A DNA stretch of 64,000 nt from Klebsiella huaxiensis (GCF_003261575.2 NZ_CP036175.1:4774001-4838000), one strand, 5' to 3'. Numbered from the stretch's first letter, positions 41,878 to 51,324 are shown. Program-made: numbers and translations. Notes: generated from the letters alone by a model not told the origin.

Positions 41878-41954
41878 TGGCGGAACGGACGGGACTCGAA
41901 CCCGCGACCCCCTGCGTGACAGGCAGGTATTCTAACCGACTGAACTACCGCTCC
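41878..41954 (-). tRNA. aspV: tRNA-Asp (GTC), downstream of dnaQ
   Basis: A 77-nt tRNA, 5' GGAGCGGTAGTTCAGTCGG through CCGTTCCGCCA, with anticodon GTC in the CCTGTCACG loop and encoded CCA. It sits after dnaQ as aspV does in E. coli. It is identical to the tRNA-Asp at the end of the rRNA operon. Confidence 0.97.
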
Positions 41955-42086
41955 ACTTACTGTTCCCTTGGGAACGAGGCAGATACTACGGTTTCCCCTC
42001 TACTCCGTCAATGGTTTTTCTTCATTTATGAATCGCTTGCTGCAAAAATCGCCCATCGGACTATTTTTCATGCATATTCCGACAAT

Positions 42087-42818
42087 TCAGGCCCGCCACA
42101 GGCAGCTTCCACCTTTCTTTTGTACCAGATCGAGCCGCGATTCATGGTTCATTAGCTCTTCGTCCGAGGCATAAACCACACGTAATTTGCTTACGGCCCG
42201 GACTACGCGCTGTATTCCCATTTCACCAGCCTGCTGCTGACTTTCTCCTTCCATTGAGAAAGCCATTGTAGTCTGCCCGCCGGTCATCATCAGATAAACG
42301 TCGGCCAGAATCTGGGCATCGAGCAACGCCCCGTGCAGCGTTCGCTTACTGTTGTCTATTTCATAACGTGAGCAAAGTGCATCAAGGCTATTACGCTTGC
42401 CCGGAAACATTTTACGCGCCAGGGCCAGACTATCGGTGACCTTACAAAACGTATCGGTTTTCGGAATTCCACGCTTAAGCTTGCCAAACTCATAGTCCAT
42501 AAAGCCGATATCGAACGATGCGTTATGTATGACCAGTTCCGCACCACGGATGTAATCCATAAACTCATCAGCAACATCAGCAAACACCGGCTTATCCATC
42601 AGGAATTCATCAGCAATACCGTGAACACCAAATGCTTCAGGATCCACCAGCCGATCTGGTTTTAAATAGACGTGGAAGTTATTCCCGGTCAGGCGGCGGT
42701 TAATCACCTCCACCGCGCCGATCTCGATTATCTTGTGCCCTTCATAATGAACCCCGAGTTGGTTCATACCGGTGGTTTCAGTATCGAGAACAATCTGTCG
42801 TGTAATTGCAGTGCTCAT
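42087..42818 (-). CDS. dnaQ: DNA polymerase III epsilon subunit (proofreading exonuclease)
   Basis: A 243-residue 3'-5' exonuclease of the DnaQ fold. ExoI is VLDTETTGMN; further acids lie in HNASFDIGF and in HGALLDAQILADVY. The clamp-binding segment QTTMAF and the C-terminal alpha-binding tail ending KKGGSCLWRA are present. The start at 42818 (MSTAITRQIVLD) matches E. coli. It is divergent from rnhA with overlapping promoters. Confidence 0.97.
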   Translation of the reverse strand: MSTAITRQIVLDTETTGMNQLGVHYEGHKIIEIGAVEVINRRLTGNNFHVYLKPDRLVDPEAFGVHGIADEFLMDKPVFADVADEFMDYIRGAELVIHNASFDIGFMDYEFGKLKRGIPKTDTFCKVTDSLALARKMFPGKRNSLDALCSRYEIDNSKRTLHGALLDAQILADVYLMMTGGQTTMAFSMEGESQQQAGEMGIQRVVRAVSKLRVVYASDEELMNHESRLDLVQKKGGSCLWRA

Positions 42819-42883
42819 AGCGGTCATTTATGTCAGACTTACCGTTTTACGTATCGATTTCAATTACAGGAAGTCTACCAGAG

Positions 42884-43351
42884 ATGCTCAAACAGGTAGA
42901 AATTTTCACCGATGGCTCTTGTCTGGGAAATCCAGGCCCAGGCGGTTACGGTGCAATTTTACGCTATCGGGGGAAAGAGAAAACCTTTAGCGAAGGTTTT
43001 AATCTTACGACTAATAACCGCATGGAGATGATGGCTGCAATCGTCGCTCTGGAAGCGCTGAAAGAACAGTGTGAAGTGATTCTCAGCACCGACAGCCAGT
43101 ATGTTCGCCAGGGGATTACTCAGTGGATCCATAACTGGAAAAAACGCGGATGGAAAACCGCGGACAAAAAACCAGTCAAAAACGTCGATCTCTGGCAACG
43201 ACTGGACACAGCGCTGGGCCAACACAAGATAAAATGGGAATGGGTCAAAGGCCATGCCGGCCATCCGGAAAATGAACGCTGCGACGAACTGGCACGTACA
43301 GCAGCCTCTAACCCCACCCAGGACGATACCGGTTATAAGGCAGAAAGTTAA
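42884..43351 (+). CDS. rnhA: Ribonuclease HI
   Basis: A 155-residue RNase HI that cleaves RNA in RNA-DNA hybrids. Active-site acids are in IFTDGSCLGNPG, NRMEMMAAI, STDSQYV and CDELARTAA. The start at 42884 (MLKQVEIFTDG) follows AGGAAG. Its last 4 nt overlap the convergent yafS, and it shares the upstream region with dnaQ, as in E. coli. Confidence 0.97.
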   Translation: MLKQVEIFTDGSCLGNPGPGGYGAILRYRGKEKTFSEGFNLTTNNRMEMMAAIVALEALKEQCEVILSTDSQYVRQGITQWIHNWKKRGWKTADKKPVKNVDLWQRLDTALGQHKIKWEWVKGHAGHPENERCDELARTAASNPTQDDTGYKAES

Positions 43352-44070
43352 TTCTGCCCTTTGCGCCACTGTCGTGTGGCTCCGACTGCCTGCCGTATCC
43401 GGTTTTTTGCTTTACCCGATTTCATCGGGTTTAGCGTCAAGGGTATGGTGCGTTTGCGAGCAATAATTAGCTGTAAGCAGCCCAGAGCGGGCAAATGCGT
43501 ACTAAGCATTTTCCCCCCATGACGGGACCAGGGTAGCACCTGATAGCGACCACAGTGGAGCACTTCAAAGTTCAGCAACGCCAGCCAATCTAGCTGGCGC
43601 GTTAACGTAAACATCCGGCTGTTATACGGGGGCTTATTGCGTAACACGGGTACTAGTTTACGTAACCCCATCAGACTCATTGGATTAAAACTGGTTAAAA
43701 TAATCCAGCCATCATCAATCAGCACCCTGTCCGCCTCCCGCAGCAGGCGGTGCGGATCGCTACACCACGGTAAAGTATGAGCCAGTAAACAGGCATCAAC
43801 TGATTTCTCGGCAAAAGGTAAATACAATGGATCGGCTTTCACCTGTATCGGGTTACCCTGCAAAGAAACATTCACCTGATGAGAAATAGCGCAGGATTCG
43901 GTATTGATTTCCGCGCTCAGATTGCCAATTTTAAGTAAATGAAAACCATATAATTTAGCCAGCCACGGTTTCATCTGGCGTTCTAGTGATTCGCGATAGT
44001 ATTCACCCCATGGCATGCTGGACCAATGCTCGGGCGCTGCCACTGTATGAGGTATCCTTGCCGGCTTCAT
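43348..44070 (-). CDS. yafS: Putative methyltransferase YafS
   Basis: A 240-residue protein matching E. coli YafS. It has a methyltransferase-like fold, but motif I is degenerate: LKIGNLSAEI instead of the glycine-rich loop. Later segments (SVDACLLAHTLPWCSDPHRL, DDGWIILTSFNP) fit a class I methyltransferase. The tail is very basic (KSGKAKNRIRQAVGATRQWR). I use the ATG at 44070 rather than the GTG before it. It is divergent from gloB and overlaps rnhA by 4 nt. Confidence 0.88.
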   Translation of the reverse strand: MKPARIPHTVAAPEHWSSMPWGEYYRESLERQMKPWLAKLYGFHLLKIGNLSAEINTESCAISHQVNVSLQGNPIQVKADPLYLPFAEKSVDACLLAHTLPWCSDPHRLLREADRVLIDDGWIILTSFNPMSLMGLRKLVPVLRNKPPYNSRMFTLTRQLDWLALLNFEVLHCGRYQVLPWSRHGGKMLSTHLPALGCLQLIIARKRTIPLTLNPMKSGKAKNRIRQAVGATRQWRKGQN

Positions 44071-44103
44071 CACAACCTTCCGCTATGCTTTGAGAGGTAA
44101 TTT

Positions 44104-44859
44104 ATGAATCTTATCAGTATTCCCGCATTTCAGGACAACTACATCTGGGTTCTTGCTGAGGATAGTGGACGCTGTCTGATAGTCGATCCTGGTGAAGCGG
44201 CACCCGTGTTGGCCGCAATAGAACAGAACCACTGGCAACCAGAAGCCATTCTATTGACTCACCACCACCGCGATCACGTTGGTGGAGTAAAACAACTTCG
44301 CGAGAAATTTCCTGCAGTCGTGGTTTACGGGCCGGCAGAAACCCTGGATAAGGGAACCACTCACCTTGTGGCTGATGGCGATAGCATCTCCGTTTTAGAG
44401 CGTGAGTGTTCTATTTTCGCCACTCCAGGTCACACTTTAGGACACATCTGTTTCTTCATGAAACCTTATCTATTCTGCGGTGACACTATGTTTTCAGGTG
44501 GCTGCGGTAGGTTATTTGAAGGCACCCCAGAGCAGATGTATCAATCATTTATGAAGATCAGCGCTCTTCCCGATGAAACGTTAATATGTTGCGCACATGA
44601 GTACACTTTAGCAAACATGAAGTTTGCATTAAGCATCCTGCCCCTGGATAGGGATATAAATGATTACTACCACAAAGTTAATGAGTTACGTGCAAAAAAA
44701 CAAAATACACTACCCATAATTCTGAAAAATGAGCGTCGTATAAATTTATTTTTACGCACAGATGACAATGATTTAATTAAAGAAATTTCCAAAGAAACAA
44801 ATTTGCAACACTCTATTGAGAGATTTGCATGGTTAAGGTCAAAGAAAGACGTCTTCTGA
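44104..44859 (+). CDS. gloB: Glyoxalase II (hydroxyacylglutathione hydrolase)
   Basis: A 251-residue metallo-beta-lactamase-fold enzyme that hydrolyses S-lactoylglutathione to lactate and glutathione. The metal motif is THHHRDHVGG and other ligands lie in TPGHTLGHICF, CGDTMFSGG and CCAHEYTLANM. The second half of the gene, from about 44580, is much richer in A and T than the first and than the neighbours, though the protein stays conserved. A weak AGAGG precedes the ATG. Confidence 0.96.
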   Translation: MNLISIPAFQDNYIWVLAEDSGRCLIVDPGEAAPVLAAIEQNHWQPEAILLTHHHRDHVGGVKQLREKFPAVVVYGPAETLDKGTTHLVADGDSISVLERECSIFATPGHTLGHICFFMKPYLFCGDTMFSGGCGRLFEGTPEQMYQSFMKISALPDETLICCAHEYTLANMKFALSILPLDRDINDYYHKVNELRAKKQNTLPIILKNERRINLFLRTDDNDLIKEISKETNLQHSIERFAWLRSKKDVF

Positions 44860-44930
44860 TATTTAATTCTTGTCTTCGGTCGACTTCACCGTTATTCTTG
44901 CTCGTCTTTTAAGCAACTATTGACACACAC

Positions 44931-46298
44931 ATGAAGGCACGAGCGATTTTACTCGTCTCTGTCCTGCTGGTAGGGTGCCAGGCGTCTAAACACGATGGCA
45001 CCGTTCAACAGCACGCACAGAGCCTTTCTGCAGCGAGTCAAGGGGAAGCAGGTAAGTTCACAAGTCAAGCGCGCTGGTTAGATGATGGAACCTTCTACGC
45101 GCAAGACCAGGATCTGTGGGCTTCCATTGGCGACGAGCTGAAGATGGGAATTCCGGAAAATGTCCGGATTCGCGAACAAAAACAGAAATATTTGAGAAAT
45201 AAGAGCTATCTCCACGATGTAACTTTACGGGCAGAGCCGTATATGTACTGGATAGCCGGGCAAGTTAAGAAACGTAACATGCCTATGGAACTGGTATTAC
45301 TACCCATAGTGGAGAGCGCTTTTGACCCGCATGCAACGTCTGGTGCCAATGCCGCAGGCATTTGGCAGATCATTCCGAGCACCGGGCGCAATTATGGTTT
45401 GAAGCAAACCCGCAGTTATGATGCGCGTCGTGATATCGTCGCCTCAACAACTGCGGCGCTGAATATGATGCAACGTCTGAACAAAATGTTCGACGGCGAT
45501 TGGTTATTAACCGTCGCAGCATATAACAGCGGCGAAGGCCGGGTAATGAAGGCAATTAAAGCCAACAAATCACGTGGAAAACCCACTGATTTTTGGTCAC
45601 TCTCATTACCTCAGGAAACCAAAATCTACGTACCTAAAATGCTGGCTTTGAGTGATATTCTCAAGAACAGCAAGCAGTATGGCGTAAAACTGCCAACAGC
45701 AGACGAAAGCCGAGCGCTGGCACGTGTACGCCTCGACAACCCGGTTGAGATTTCACAGCTAGCCGATATGGCAGGAATGCCGGTTAGTAAGCTGAAGACG
45801 TTCAACGCAGGTGTTAAGGGTTCAACCCTGGGCGCTAATGGGCCTAACTACGTATTGGTGCCGCAGAAACACGCAGCTCAATTGCGTGAGTCTTTGGCTT
45901 CCGGTGACATTGCTGCAGTGCAGCCGACTCAGCTTGCGGACAACAGACCGTTGACCAGTCGTAGTTACAAAGTGCGATCTGGAGATACTATCTCCGGTAT
46001 AGCATCTCGACTCGGTGTATCAACGAGAGATCTGCAGCAATGGAATGGTATTCGCGGATCAAACCTGAAAGTGGGTCAGAGTCTCGTAATCGGTGCAGGT
46101 AGCAGTGCAGAGCGTCTGGCAAACAATAGCGATAGCATCACTTATCGCGTGCGCAAAGGCGACTCGCTATCGAGTATTGCAAAACGTCATGGCGTGAACA
46201 TTCGCGATGTGATGCGCTGGAACAACGATACAGGCAACCTGAAACCTGGGGATCAGTTAACGCTGTTTGTGAAAAACAGCGACAGACCTGAATCCTGA
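44931..46298 (+). CDS. mltD: Membrane-bound lytic murein transglycosylase D
   Basis: A 455-residue lipoprotein with lipobox LLVGC (Cys16). The SLT domain has the catalytic glutamate in LLPIVESAFDPHA and AAGIWQIIPSTGRNYGL. Two LysM domains follow (YKVRSGDTISGIASRLGVST and YRVRKGDSLSSIAKRHGVN). It cleaves peptidoglycan with formation of anhydro-muropeptides. A terminator follows. Confidence 0.96.
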   Translation: MKARAILLVSVLLVGCQASKHDGTVQQHAQSLSAASQGEAGKFTSQARWLDDGTFYAQDQDLWASIGDELKMGIPENVRIREQKQKYLRNKSYLHDVTLRAEPYMYWIAGQVKKRNMPMELVLLPIVESAFDPHATSGANAAGIWQIIPSTGRNYGLKQTRSYDARRDIVASTTAALNMMQRLNKMFDGDWLLTVAAYNSGEGRVMKAIKANKSRGKPTDFWSLSLPQETKIYVPKMLALSDILKNSKQYGVKLPTADESRALARVRLDNPVEISQLADMAGMPVSKLKTFNAGVKGSTLGANGPNYVLVPQKHAAQLRESLASGDIAAVQPTQLADNRPLTSRSYKVRSGDTISGIASRLGVSTRDLQQWNGIRGSNLKVGQSLVIGAGSSAERLANNSDSITYRVRKGDSLSSIAKRHGVNIRDVMRWNNDTGNLKPGDQLTLFVKNSDRPES

Positions 46299-46316
46299 TA
46301 GCTCAGGATTCATTTT

Positions 46317-46349
46317 AAAAGGCACCCATGTGGTGCCTTTTGTTTTTTT
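46317..46349 (+). terminator. Terminator between mltD and yafE
   Basis: AAAAGGCACC / GGTGCCTTTT with a 5-nt loop is followed by GTTTTTTT. It separates the convergent genes mltD and yafE. Confidence 0.9.
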
Positions 46350-46354
46350 CTGCT

Positions 46355-47125
46355 CTAGATCGCTTTATGTGCCTCAAACATAATTGTATCGCTGGTAAAA
46401 GATCCATCCAGCTCCAGTGCAAAGTAAGCCTTAACCTCTGCCGATGCGCTCTCCTGATACAGGCGAATAGCCTCCACCAAAGGCGCTGGCGTCCGCATCC
46501 GGGCAACCCATGAGCTGAATTCCAGCGGCAAGCGATCGGTCAGCAAATTATTCGTCACTAATCCCGCCTCATTCGCCATTGCCAGCCATTCACCGCTTGA
46601 GTAATTGCGAACATGAGAAGTATCGCGCAAAGCCTCAACGGTCTGCAGCCAAACATCACGAACCGGATGCCCTGGCGACATGACGTCCATGATAATTACG
46701 GCGCCTCCCGGTTTCAGCACCCGCTTGACTTCGCGTAATGCCTGACCGACATCATGCCAATGATGTGCAGAATAGCGGCTAATCACCACATCAAAACTGG
46801 CATCAGCGAAAGGCAGTGATTCGGCATAACCCTGCTGAGTCGCAATATTAACAAACCCTTTATCCGAAGCGGCCTGAGCGACAACCTCCAGCATCTGGCT
46901 GGATAAATCATACGCCACTACCTGTGCAACCTGTCCTGCAGCTGCAAAACTGGCATGACCGGCGCCACATCCCATGTCCAGCACGTGGGCCTGCGGAAAA
47001 TCGGCTAACCTTTCTGCCAGACGTTGCAGATCGCGCCCAGATGCGTGTACAGCACTAGTCAGATAAGCGCTAGCCTGCGAGCCAAACTGTTTTTCGACAT
47101 TGTCGTGATGAGAGCGTGTTGTCAT
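46355..47125 (-). CDS. yafE: SAM-dependent methyltransferase YafE
   Basis: A 256-residue class I methyltransferase of the UbiE/COQ5-like group. Motif I is VLDMGCGAGHASFA, and the post-motif VVAYDLSSQML is clear. I start at the ATG at 47125 (MTTRSHHDNVEKQFG) after AGGA at seven bases. As I recall, K-12 has a shorter YafE, so this looks like the full form. It is 84 bp downstream of yafD on the same strand. The substrate is unknown. Confidence 0.88.
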   Translation of the reverse strand: MTTRSHHDNVEKQFGSQASAYLTSAVHASGRDLQRLAERLADFPQAHVLDMGCGAGHASFAAAGQVAQVVAYDLSSQMLEVVAQAASDKGFVNIATQQGYAESLPFADASFDVVISRYSAHHWHDVGQALREVKRVLKPGGAVIIMDVMSPGHPVRDVWLQTVEALRDTSHVRNYSSGEWLAMANEAGLVTNNLLTDRLPLEFSSWVARMRTPAPLVEAIRLYQESASAEVKAYFALELDGSFTSDTIMFEAHKAI

Positions 47126-47209
47126 TACTTTGTCCTTCGGTTTTTTGAGTAATAAAGGCAGAACCATACTTGCGCAGGCCTGCCCCATGGCAGGCCTGAC
47201 ATACCTTAA

Positions 47210-48016
47210 TTAATCAGGCTTGCCGGGACTGAATTCAACTAGTAGAGGGTTGTGGTCGGAGGCGCGTGTCACCAATACGGAAGCGTCGTGTACGCTTAAG
47301 CCTCGATAGAACACAAAATCAAGCGGACGACCAAAAGCGCGACGTCGCTGATCGTCAGAGAAACGGACTTCACGCAGCGACATTTCTCGCGCAAAGCGGT
47401 ACAAAGCGTTCATTCGCGGACGGCTCCAGGCGTTGAAATCACCCGCCATAATCACCGGTCCGCTGTGATGGGCTATCTGATCGCCTATCGGCAACAGCTG
47501 CTTGCTGTAGACATCGACGCCAAGGCTGAAGTTGACCGCGTGAATATTCACTACCATCAGCAAACGGGAATCTGGTAACGGATAAACTGTAACCAGCGCT
47601 GACTTCGCCAACCGCAGGATCGGCTCGCGTTCACGCAGAGGGCAGCAGTATATCGGATGAGCAGAGGCTAACGTCATCACGCCAGAAGGATGCTGAGGCA
47701 GTACCAGCGCCGGCACCTGATCAGCGGCCAGATAATTGGACGTAGCAAATTTTACTAACTCAGGCGTGGTTTGCGCTTCCTGTAACAGCACCAAGTGGGC
47801 ATCTTTGCCGAAATTATTAAGAACGGATTTCCACTCGGCGCGCTGCTGTTTGAAGATATTCCACACCAGCACGCGGATTTTTTCATCCGAGCTTAACGGC
47901 ACCCCGGAAGGGAAAGCCGGAGTAATGCCTGCAAACGACCCCGGAGGTAAAATTCTCTCCGCGGGTTGTCCGGCGACATAGCGCATGGCATAGGTATTCT
48001 TTCGCAATTTAGGCAT
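47210..48016 (-). CDS. yafD: Endonuclease/exonuclease/phosphatase-family protein YafD
   Basis: A 268-residue EEP-fold protein closely matching E. coli YafD. Motifs: LVWNIFKQ, LLQEAQTTPE, MAGDFNAWSR and ASDHNPLLVE, the metal and catalytic positions of the family. No specific substrate is established. I take the ATG at 48016 (MPKLRKNTYAM) with GAGG upstream. It is probably cotranscribed with yafE. Confidence 0.9.
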   Translation of the reverse strand: MPKLRKNTYAMRYVAGQPAERILPPGSFAGITPAFPSGVPLSSDEKIRVLVWNIFKQQRAEWKSVLNNFGKDAHLVLLQEAQTTPELVKFATSNYLAADQVPALVLPQHPSGVMTLASAHPIYCCPLREREPILRLAKSALVTVYPLPDSRLLMVVNIHAVNFSLGVDVYSKQLLPIGDQIAHHSGPVIMAGDFNAWSRPRMNALYRFAREMSLREVRFSDDQRRRAFGRPLDFVFYRGLSVHDASVLVTRASDHNPLLVEFSPGKPD

Positions 48017-48110
48017 CAAACCTCGATAACAGGAAACCAGCCCGACTGCGGCTGGTCCTTCTGTTATAGGGATTTTTGTATACACTTTCAATGCAATTTG
48101 CCAGAAACCG

Positions 48111-49301
48111 TTATCCTTCTACGGAAAGGCCCGTAGCACAGCGCTGAGGCTTATCGAGCCGACCGCTAATAACCACCAATAACAACGCAACCAGCACAAT
48201 CAGCGCGCCAATCCATGGCGTCTGAGCCAAACCATAATGTTCCACCGTCTGTCCACCAATCACGGAACCTAACGCAATACCAATATTAAACGCTGCAATG
48301 TTCAAGCCGGAGGCGACATCGACCGCATCGGGAGTATATTGCTCCGCTTTTTGGACTACGTACACCTGTAGGCCAGGGACATTACCGAAAGCAAAAATAC
48401 CCATCACCAGTATCGTCGCTAACGCGGCATAGTGAATACTTGCCGTGAACTGAAATACCAACAGCAGAACAACCAGTGCAGCAAAGATAAACTTCAGTGC
48501 TACAACGGCGCCATGTTTATCTGCCAGTTTACCGCCCCACACGTTACCAATTGCGACCGAAACACCATACCCCAATAAAATCCAACTCACTGCTGATGGG
48601 CTAAAACCGGCCAGATCTTGCATCATCGGTGCCAGGAAGGTAAAAGCGGTAAAAACGCCACCATAACCAAGTGCAGTAATAGCATAAATAATTAGTAAAC
48701 GTGGATGAGTCAGGACCTTAAGTTGATTACGCAGGCTAGCGCTGACGCGGCCAGGGATATTATTCGGTACCAGAATCAGGCTGCTAATTAACGCGATCGC
48801 TCCAAGGATCGATACCGCCAGGAATGTCTCACGCCAGCCAAAATGTTGGCCAATAAAAGTGCCTAGCGGAACACCGGTCACCAACGCAACTGTCAGACCA
48901 CCAAACATAATTGCAATCGCCGAAGCAGCTTTCTCTTTTGGCACCAGGCTGGTAGCAATTGTCGAACCTATCGAGAAGAATACGCCGTGTGCCAGGCCTG
49001 TCAAAAGGCGGGCCAGAACGAGAGTTTCATAGCCAGGCGCCTGCCAGGCCAAAAGATTACCAGCGGTGAACAGTACCATCAATGCCAATAGTAGCTGCTT
49101 ACGCGGCATACGACCGGTCAATGCGGTGAGTACCGGGGCCCCAATTGCTACGCCTAACGCGTAGATAGAAACCAACAAACCCGCAGAGGGCAATGAGATA
49201 GACAGCTGTTCAGCAATTGCAGGTACCAGACCTACAATTACAAATTCAGTCGTGCCGATAGCAAAGGCACCGATCGTCAAGGCAAGTAGCGCCAGTGGCA
49301 T
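48111..49301 (-). CDS. MFS drug:H+ antiporter (DHA1/YdhP-like)
   Basis: A 396-residue transporter with twelve hydrophobic segments. The N-terminus LLALTIGAFAIGTTEFVIVG and the helix-4/5 GTTEF and LARLLTGLAHGVFFSIGS segments are characteristic of the AraJ/YdhP/CmlA-type DHA1 group. CGGAG lies before the ATG. In E. coli yafC and yafD are adjacent, so this gene is an insertion into the backbone. It is divergent from yafC, whose LysR product may control it. The substrate is unknown. Confidence 0.85.
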   Translation of the reverse strand: MPLALLALTIGAFAIGTTEFVIVGLVPAIAEQLSISLPSAGLLVSIYALGVAIGAPVLTALTGRMPRKQLLLALMVLFTAGNLLAWQAPGYETLVLARLLTGLAHGVFFSIGSTIATSLVPKEKAASAIAIMFGGLTVALVTGVPLGTFIGQHFGWRETFLAVSILGAIALISSLILVPNNIPGRVSASLRNQLKVLTHPRLLIIYAITALGYGGVFTAFTFLAPMMQDLAGFSPSAVSWILLGYGVSVAIGNVWGGKLADKHGAVVALKFIFAALVVLLLVFQFTASIHYAALATILVMGIFAFGNVPGLQVYVVQKAEQYTPDAVDVASGLNIAAFNIGIALGSVIGGQTVEHYGLAQTPWIGALIVLVALLLVVISGRLDKPQRCATGLSVEG

Positions 49302-49405
49302 AATTTACTCCGTATCATCAGGATTAAGATGACACGTAGTATGAAGGGATGTTTTAATAACAAAAATAGTCAAAATATCAATAGAATTTTGCCACAGGTG
49401 CAATA

Positions 49406-50308
49406 ATGAGAGCTACCTCAGAAGAAATCGCCATCTTTGTCGCCGTAGTAGAGAGTGGCAGCTTCAGTCGCGCTGCTGAACAGTTAGGGCAAGCCAACTC
49501 TGCCGTAAGTCGGGCAGTGAAAAAACTGGAGTCAAAACTCGGTGTTAGCCTGCTTAACCGCACCACTCGTCAGCTAAGTTTGACCGAAGAGGGGGAGCGT
49601 TATTTTCGCCGTGTACAGGTGGTGCTTCAGGAAATGGCAGCGGCTGAGAATGAGCTTCTGGAAAGTCGGACGACGCCAAGAGGATTATTACGTGTTGATG
49701 CCGCAACACCAGTGATGCTGCATTTTCTGATGCCCTTGATAAAACCTTTTCGCAAACGCTATCCGGAGATGAGTCTTGCTTTGGTCTCCTCAGAAACGTT
49801 TATAAATCTGATTGAGCGTAAAGTTGATGTTGCCATCCGCGCGGGTACCCTGACTGATTCCAGTTTGCGCGCCAGACCGTTGTTTAATAGCTACCGCAAA
49901 ATTATCGCCTCACCGGAGTATCTTGCTTGTTTCGGTACACCGCACAACGTAGCCGATTTAAAAAATCACCAGTGCCTGGGTTTTAGCGAACCCTTGTCAT
50001 TGAATACATGGCCCGTTTCCTGCTGTGATGGCCAACTGTTGGAGGTTGAATGTGAAATATCGTCTAACAGTGGAGAAACACTCAAACAACTTTGCCTAGC
50101 AGGTAATGGCATCGCTTGCCTGTCGGATTATATGGTGGATAAAGAGATTGCCAGCGGGGAGTTTGTTGAATTGCTTGCCGACAAACGCCTGCCGGTCGAG
50201 ATGCCATTCAGCGCGGTGTACTACAGCGACAGGGCCGTAAGCACGCGCATCAGGGCATTTATTGATTTTCTTAGTGAGCACGTCAAACAGCTCCCGAAGG
50301 AGCTGTAA
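49406..50308 (+). CDS. yafC: LysR-family regulator YafC
   Basis: A 300-residue LysR protein of the type beginning MRATSEEIAIFVAVVESGSF, with the helix-turn-helix SRAAEQLGQANSAVSRAVKK. It matches E. coli YafC along most of its length, including the C-terminal SAVYYSDRAVSTRIRAFIDF. The ligand and targets are unknown. It is divergent from an MFS efflux gene, its most obvious target. A REP-like palindrome follows before convergent dkgB. Confidence 0.92.
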   Translation: MRATSEEIAIFVAVVESGSFSRAAEQLGQANSAVSRAVKKLESKLGVSLLNRTTRQLSLTEEGERYFRRVQVVLQEMAAAENELLESRTTPRGLLRVDAATPVMLHFLMPLIKPFRKRYPEMSLALVSSETFINLIERKVDVAIRAGTLTDSSLRARPLFNSYRKIIASPEYLACFGTPHNVADLKNHQCLGFSEPLSLNTWPVSCCDGQLLEVECEISSNSGETLKQLCLAGNGIACLSDYMVDKEIASGEFVELLADKRLPVEMPFSAVYYSDRAVSTRIRAFIDFLSEHVKQLPKEL

Positions 50309-50316
50309 GAGACTGT

Positions 50317-50352
50317 CTTCCGGCAGCGGCGTAAACCGCCGTGCCGGAGGCC
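50317..50352. repeat. REP-like palindrome between yafC and dkgB
   Basis: CTTCCGGCAGCGGC and CCGCCGTGCCGGAGG flank a GTAAA-type loop and form an imperfect long stem. The sequence resembles the REP consensus (GCCGGATGCGGCGTGAACGCC). It lies between two convergent genes, a common REP location. Confidence 0.65.
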
Positions 50353-50357
50353 GTGGG

Positions 50358-51161
50358 TTAATCCCACTTCGGCGCCAGGCCTTCCGGGCTTACCAGGCGG
50401 TCGTTGCAATCCAGCGCAGCGATCGCTTGACTATCTTCATCATCCAGCTTCAGATCCAGCGCTTTCAGGTTGCCCGCCAGGTTTTCACGCTTGGTGGAAG
50501 ATGGGATAACCGCATAACCTTCGCCCATCGCCCATGCCAGGATGACCTGAGCCGGGGTCGCATTATGTTTAGCGGCGATACGGGCAATCACTTCATCTTT
50601 CAGAGCTTTACCGTAGGCCAGCGTCATATAAGAAGTGATATGGATACCGTGCTCACGCGCCCAATCGACCACTTTACGGTTCTGCAAGTACGGAGACAGT
50701 TCGACCTGGTTGGTCGCGATATTCTCCGCACCGACAGTAGCAATTGCACGCTCCATCAGCGGGATAGTGAAGTTAGAGATACCAATCTGACGGGTCAGCC
50801 CCTCTTTCTTCGCTTCCAGTAGGGCGGCCATAAACTCTTCGACTGCAACAGCATCATTCGGTGACGGCCAATGGATCAGCGTCAGGTCGACATAGTCGGT
50901 ACGAAGCTTCTGCAAACTCTCTTTCAGGCTGGCGATCAGCTTGTCTTTGCCCAGGTTTTCAATCCAGATCTTGGTGGTGATGAGCAGCTCATCACGCGCG
51001 ATGCCACTTTCAGCAATGGCCTGACCTACAGCCGCTTCGTTATCATAGATTTGTGCGGTATCAATGGCGCGATAGCCCAGCTCCAGCGCCGTTTTTACAG
51101 AAGCGATTACCACATCATCTTTCAGGCGGAAGGTGCCAAGACCAAATGCAGGGATTGTCAT
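50358..51161 (-). CDS. dkgB: 2,5-diketo-D-gluconate / methylglyoxal reductase B
   Basis: A 267-residue aldo-keto reductase. The catalytic tetrad lies in GYRAIDTAQIYDNE (Asp, Tyr), LITTKIW (Lys) and LIHWPSP (His). NADPH-binding KRENLAGN is near the C-terminus. It reduces 2,5-diketogluconate and methylglyoxal. It lies between yafC and the rRNA operon, as in E. coli. Confidence 0.95.
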   Translation of the reverse strand: MTIPAFGLGTFRLKDDVVIASVKTALELGYRAIDTAQIYDNEAAVGQAIAESGIARDELLITTKIWIENLGKDKLIASLKESLQKLRTDYVDLTLIHWPSPNDAVAVEEFMAALLEAKKEGLTRQIGISNFTIPLMERAIATVGAENIATNQVELSPYLQNRKVVDWAREHGIHITSYMTLAYGKALKDEVIARIAAKHNATPAQVILAWAMGEGYAVIPSSTKRENLAGNLKALDLKLDDEDSQAIAALDCNDRLVSPEGLAPKWD

Positions 51162-51288
51162 GATTTTCCTCTTTATTTATCAATATCGGTTAACGAGGAC
51201 AATTATGGCGAATGAAAGGAGCGAGAAAAAGATCGCTATATGCAGAGGATTTTTGCTAAATCAGCAATAATTAAACGACAAGAAAAGA

Positions 51289-51318
51289 AAAAGCCCTGAG
51301 CAAACGCTCAGGGCTTTT
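51289..51318 (-). terminator. Terminator of the rRNA operon / tRNA-Asp
   Basis: AAAAGCCCTGAGC / GCTCAGGGCTTTT forms a perfect stem just after the tRNA-Asp 3' end (minus strand) and is followed by T-rich DNA. Confidence 0.9.
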
Positions 51319-51324
51319 AATAAG

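Noticed and set aside
41877..42155. An apparent protein starting MAERTGLEPATPCVTGRYSN on the + strand, repeated at 51324
   Set aside because: It is the antisense reading of the two tRNA-Asp genes, a common false gene; both copies share only the tRNA part.
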